A DNA stretch of 64,000 nt from contig NZ_BNED01000003.1 of assembly GCF_016755875.1 (NCBI RefSeq), positions 186,001 through 250,000 on the forward strand. Reading direction: 5' to 3'. The stretch is from Streptomyces spororaveus (GTDB lineage Bacteria > Actinomycetota > Actinomycetes > Streptomycetales > Streptomycetaceae). The position numbers were made by a program, and so were the translations under genes. Below are positions 63,641-64,000 of this stretch, piece after piece; positions within the stretch are counted from its first letter, which is position 1; every line of letters starts with the position of its first letter. Under the pieces are notes generated by a model. That model had not been told where the DNA came from. It saw nothing but the letters and a program-made list of their open reading frames with translations, and did not search any database.

Positions 63641-64000
63641 GCCGTGTTTTAGAAGTGGGCTCGTTCCCTCGTCTCGCGCCGTGATGATCTCGGGGTGGGG
63701 CGAGGGGATCTTTCTGACGAGCAGTGGGCGGTGCTGGAGCCGTTGCTGCCGGTGGCGGTGGTGGGCAGGCGGTCGCTGGGTCGGCGGAAGCTGATCGACG
63801 GCATCCGGTGGCGGGCACGGACTGGTGCTCCGTGGCGGGATCTGCCACTCGAATACGGGCCGTGGCAGACGGTCTACGGACTCTTCCGCCGCTGGCAGCG
63901 CGACGGGATCTGGCACTTGCTGCTGACCCGGCTGCAGGCTCAGGCGGATGCAGCCGGGCTGATCACGTGGGAGATCAACGTCGACTCCACGATCTGCCGG
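63641..64000 (+). mobile_element. Left part of an IS5-type element, cut by the window edge
   Basis: It follows CTAG (63637-63640), a likely target duplication, and begins GCCGTGTTTTAGAAGTGG, a left end typical of this group. The transposase gene continues beyond the window. Confidence 0.7.
63695..64000 (+). CDS. IS5-family transposase, N-terminal part
   Basis: The GTG at 63695 opens a frame to the window edge, 102 codons. It reads DLSDEQWAVLEPLLPVAVVG, DGIRWRARTGAPWRDLPLEY and VYGLFRRWQRDGIWHLLLTR, the DUF4096 N-terminal domain, and ends at INVDSTICR, which contains the first catalytic Asp. Confidence 0.85.
   Translation, partial: MGRGDLSDEQWAVLEPLLPVAVVGRRSLGRRKLIDGIRWRARTGAPWRDLPLEYGPWQTVYGLFRRWQRDGIWHLLLTRLQAQADAAGLITWEINVDSTICR

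Overview
The window looks like chromosomal DNA from a Streptomyces-type actinomycete. It has very high GC with strong GC3 bias, many GTG/TTG starts, a WhiB protein, a Dps, a microbial transglutaminase, a snapalysin-type protease, a thermolysin-family protease and many small orphan secreted or membrane proteins. I found no rRNA, tRNA or CRISPR array.

Layout. (1) 1-8.5 kb, redox metabolism: a molybdo-flavoenzyme operon of PaoABC type whose large subunit runs off the left edge, a LysR regulator divergent from an NmrA-like protein, a MarR regulator divergent from an Old Yellow Enzyme across an AT-rich palindrome, and an orphan hypothetical gene. (2) 7.5-18.9 kb: a LuxR-type regulator divergent from an M4 metalloprotease, a small secreted protein, an NlpC/P60 protein, Dps, WhiB, small stress-type genes, a phospholipase-D family enzyme and an MFS transporter. 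(3) 18.9-30 kb, a decayed accessory zone: gene fragments, an IS21 transposase remnant, a complete IS5-type element flanked by CTAG, a CadD-type transporter, a mycoredoxin-like protein, GNAT acetyltransferases, a SUKH protein and two frameshifted genes. (4) 30-39 kb: a sigma factor fused to a zinc-finger, membrane and lectin-like tail; glutamate dehydrogenase; a flavodoxin-like protein; and a two-gene unit in which a catalase-like domain is fused to a LodA-type quinone oxidase and translationally coupled to a LodB-type flavoprotein. (5) 39-48 kb, conflict-type genes: a membrane NB-ARC/TPR protein with near-identical repeats, and a Trypco2 + trypsin-STAND-TPR operon. (6) 48.7-64 kb: a DUF1266 protein, an LppU-like protein followed by a 35-bp perfect hairpin, transglutaminase, a TPR protein, a GntR-ABC transporter operon, a frameshifted GT87-like membrane protein, snapalysin, surface proteins, and transposase pieces up to the right edge.

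How they fit together. The best candidates for undescribed systems are the catalase-LodA fusion with its LodB partner, which would generate and destroy peroxide in one polypeptide, and the two STAND-type proteins 2 kb apart, one of them fused to a protease. The M4 protease, transglutaminase and snapalysin resemble a secreted protein-processing set. Several genes are broken by what looks like loss of one base, so local assembly accuracy should be checked before calling them pseudogenes.
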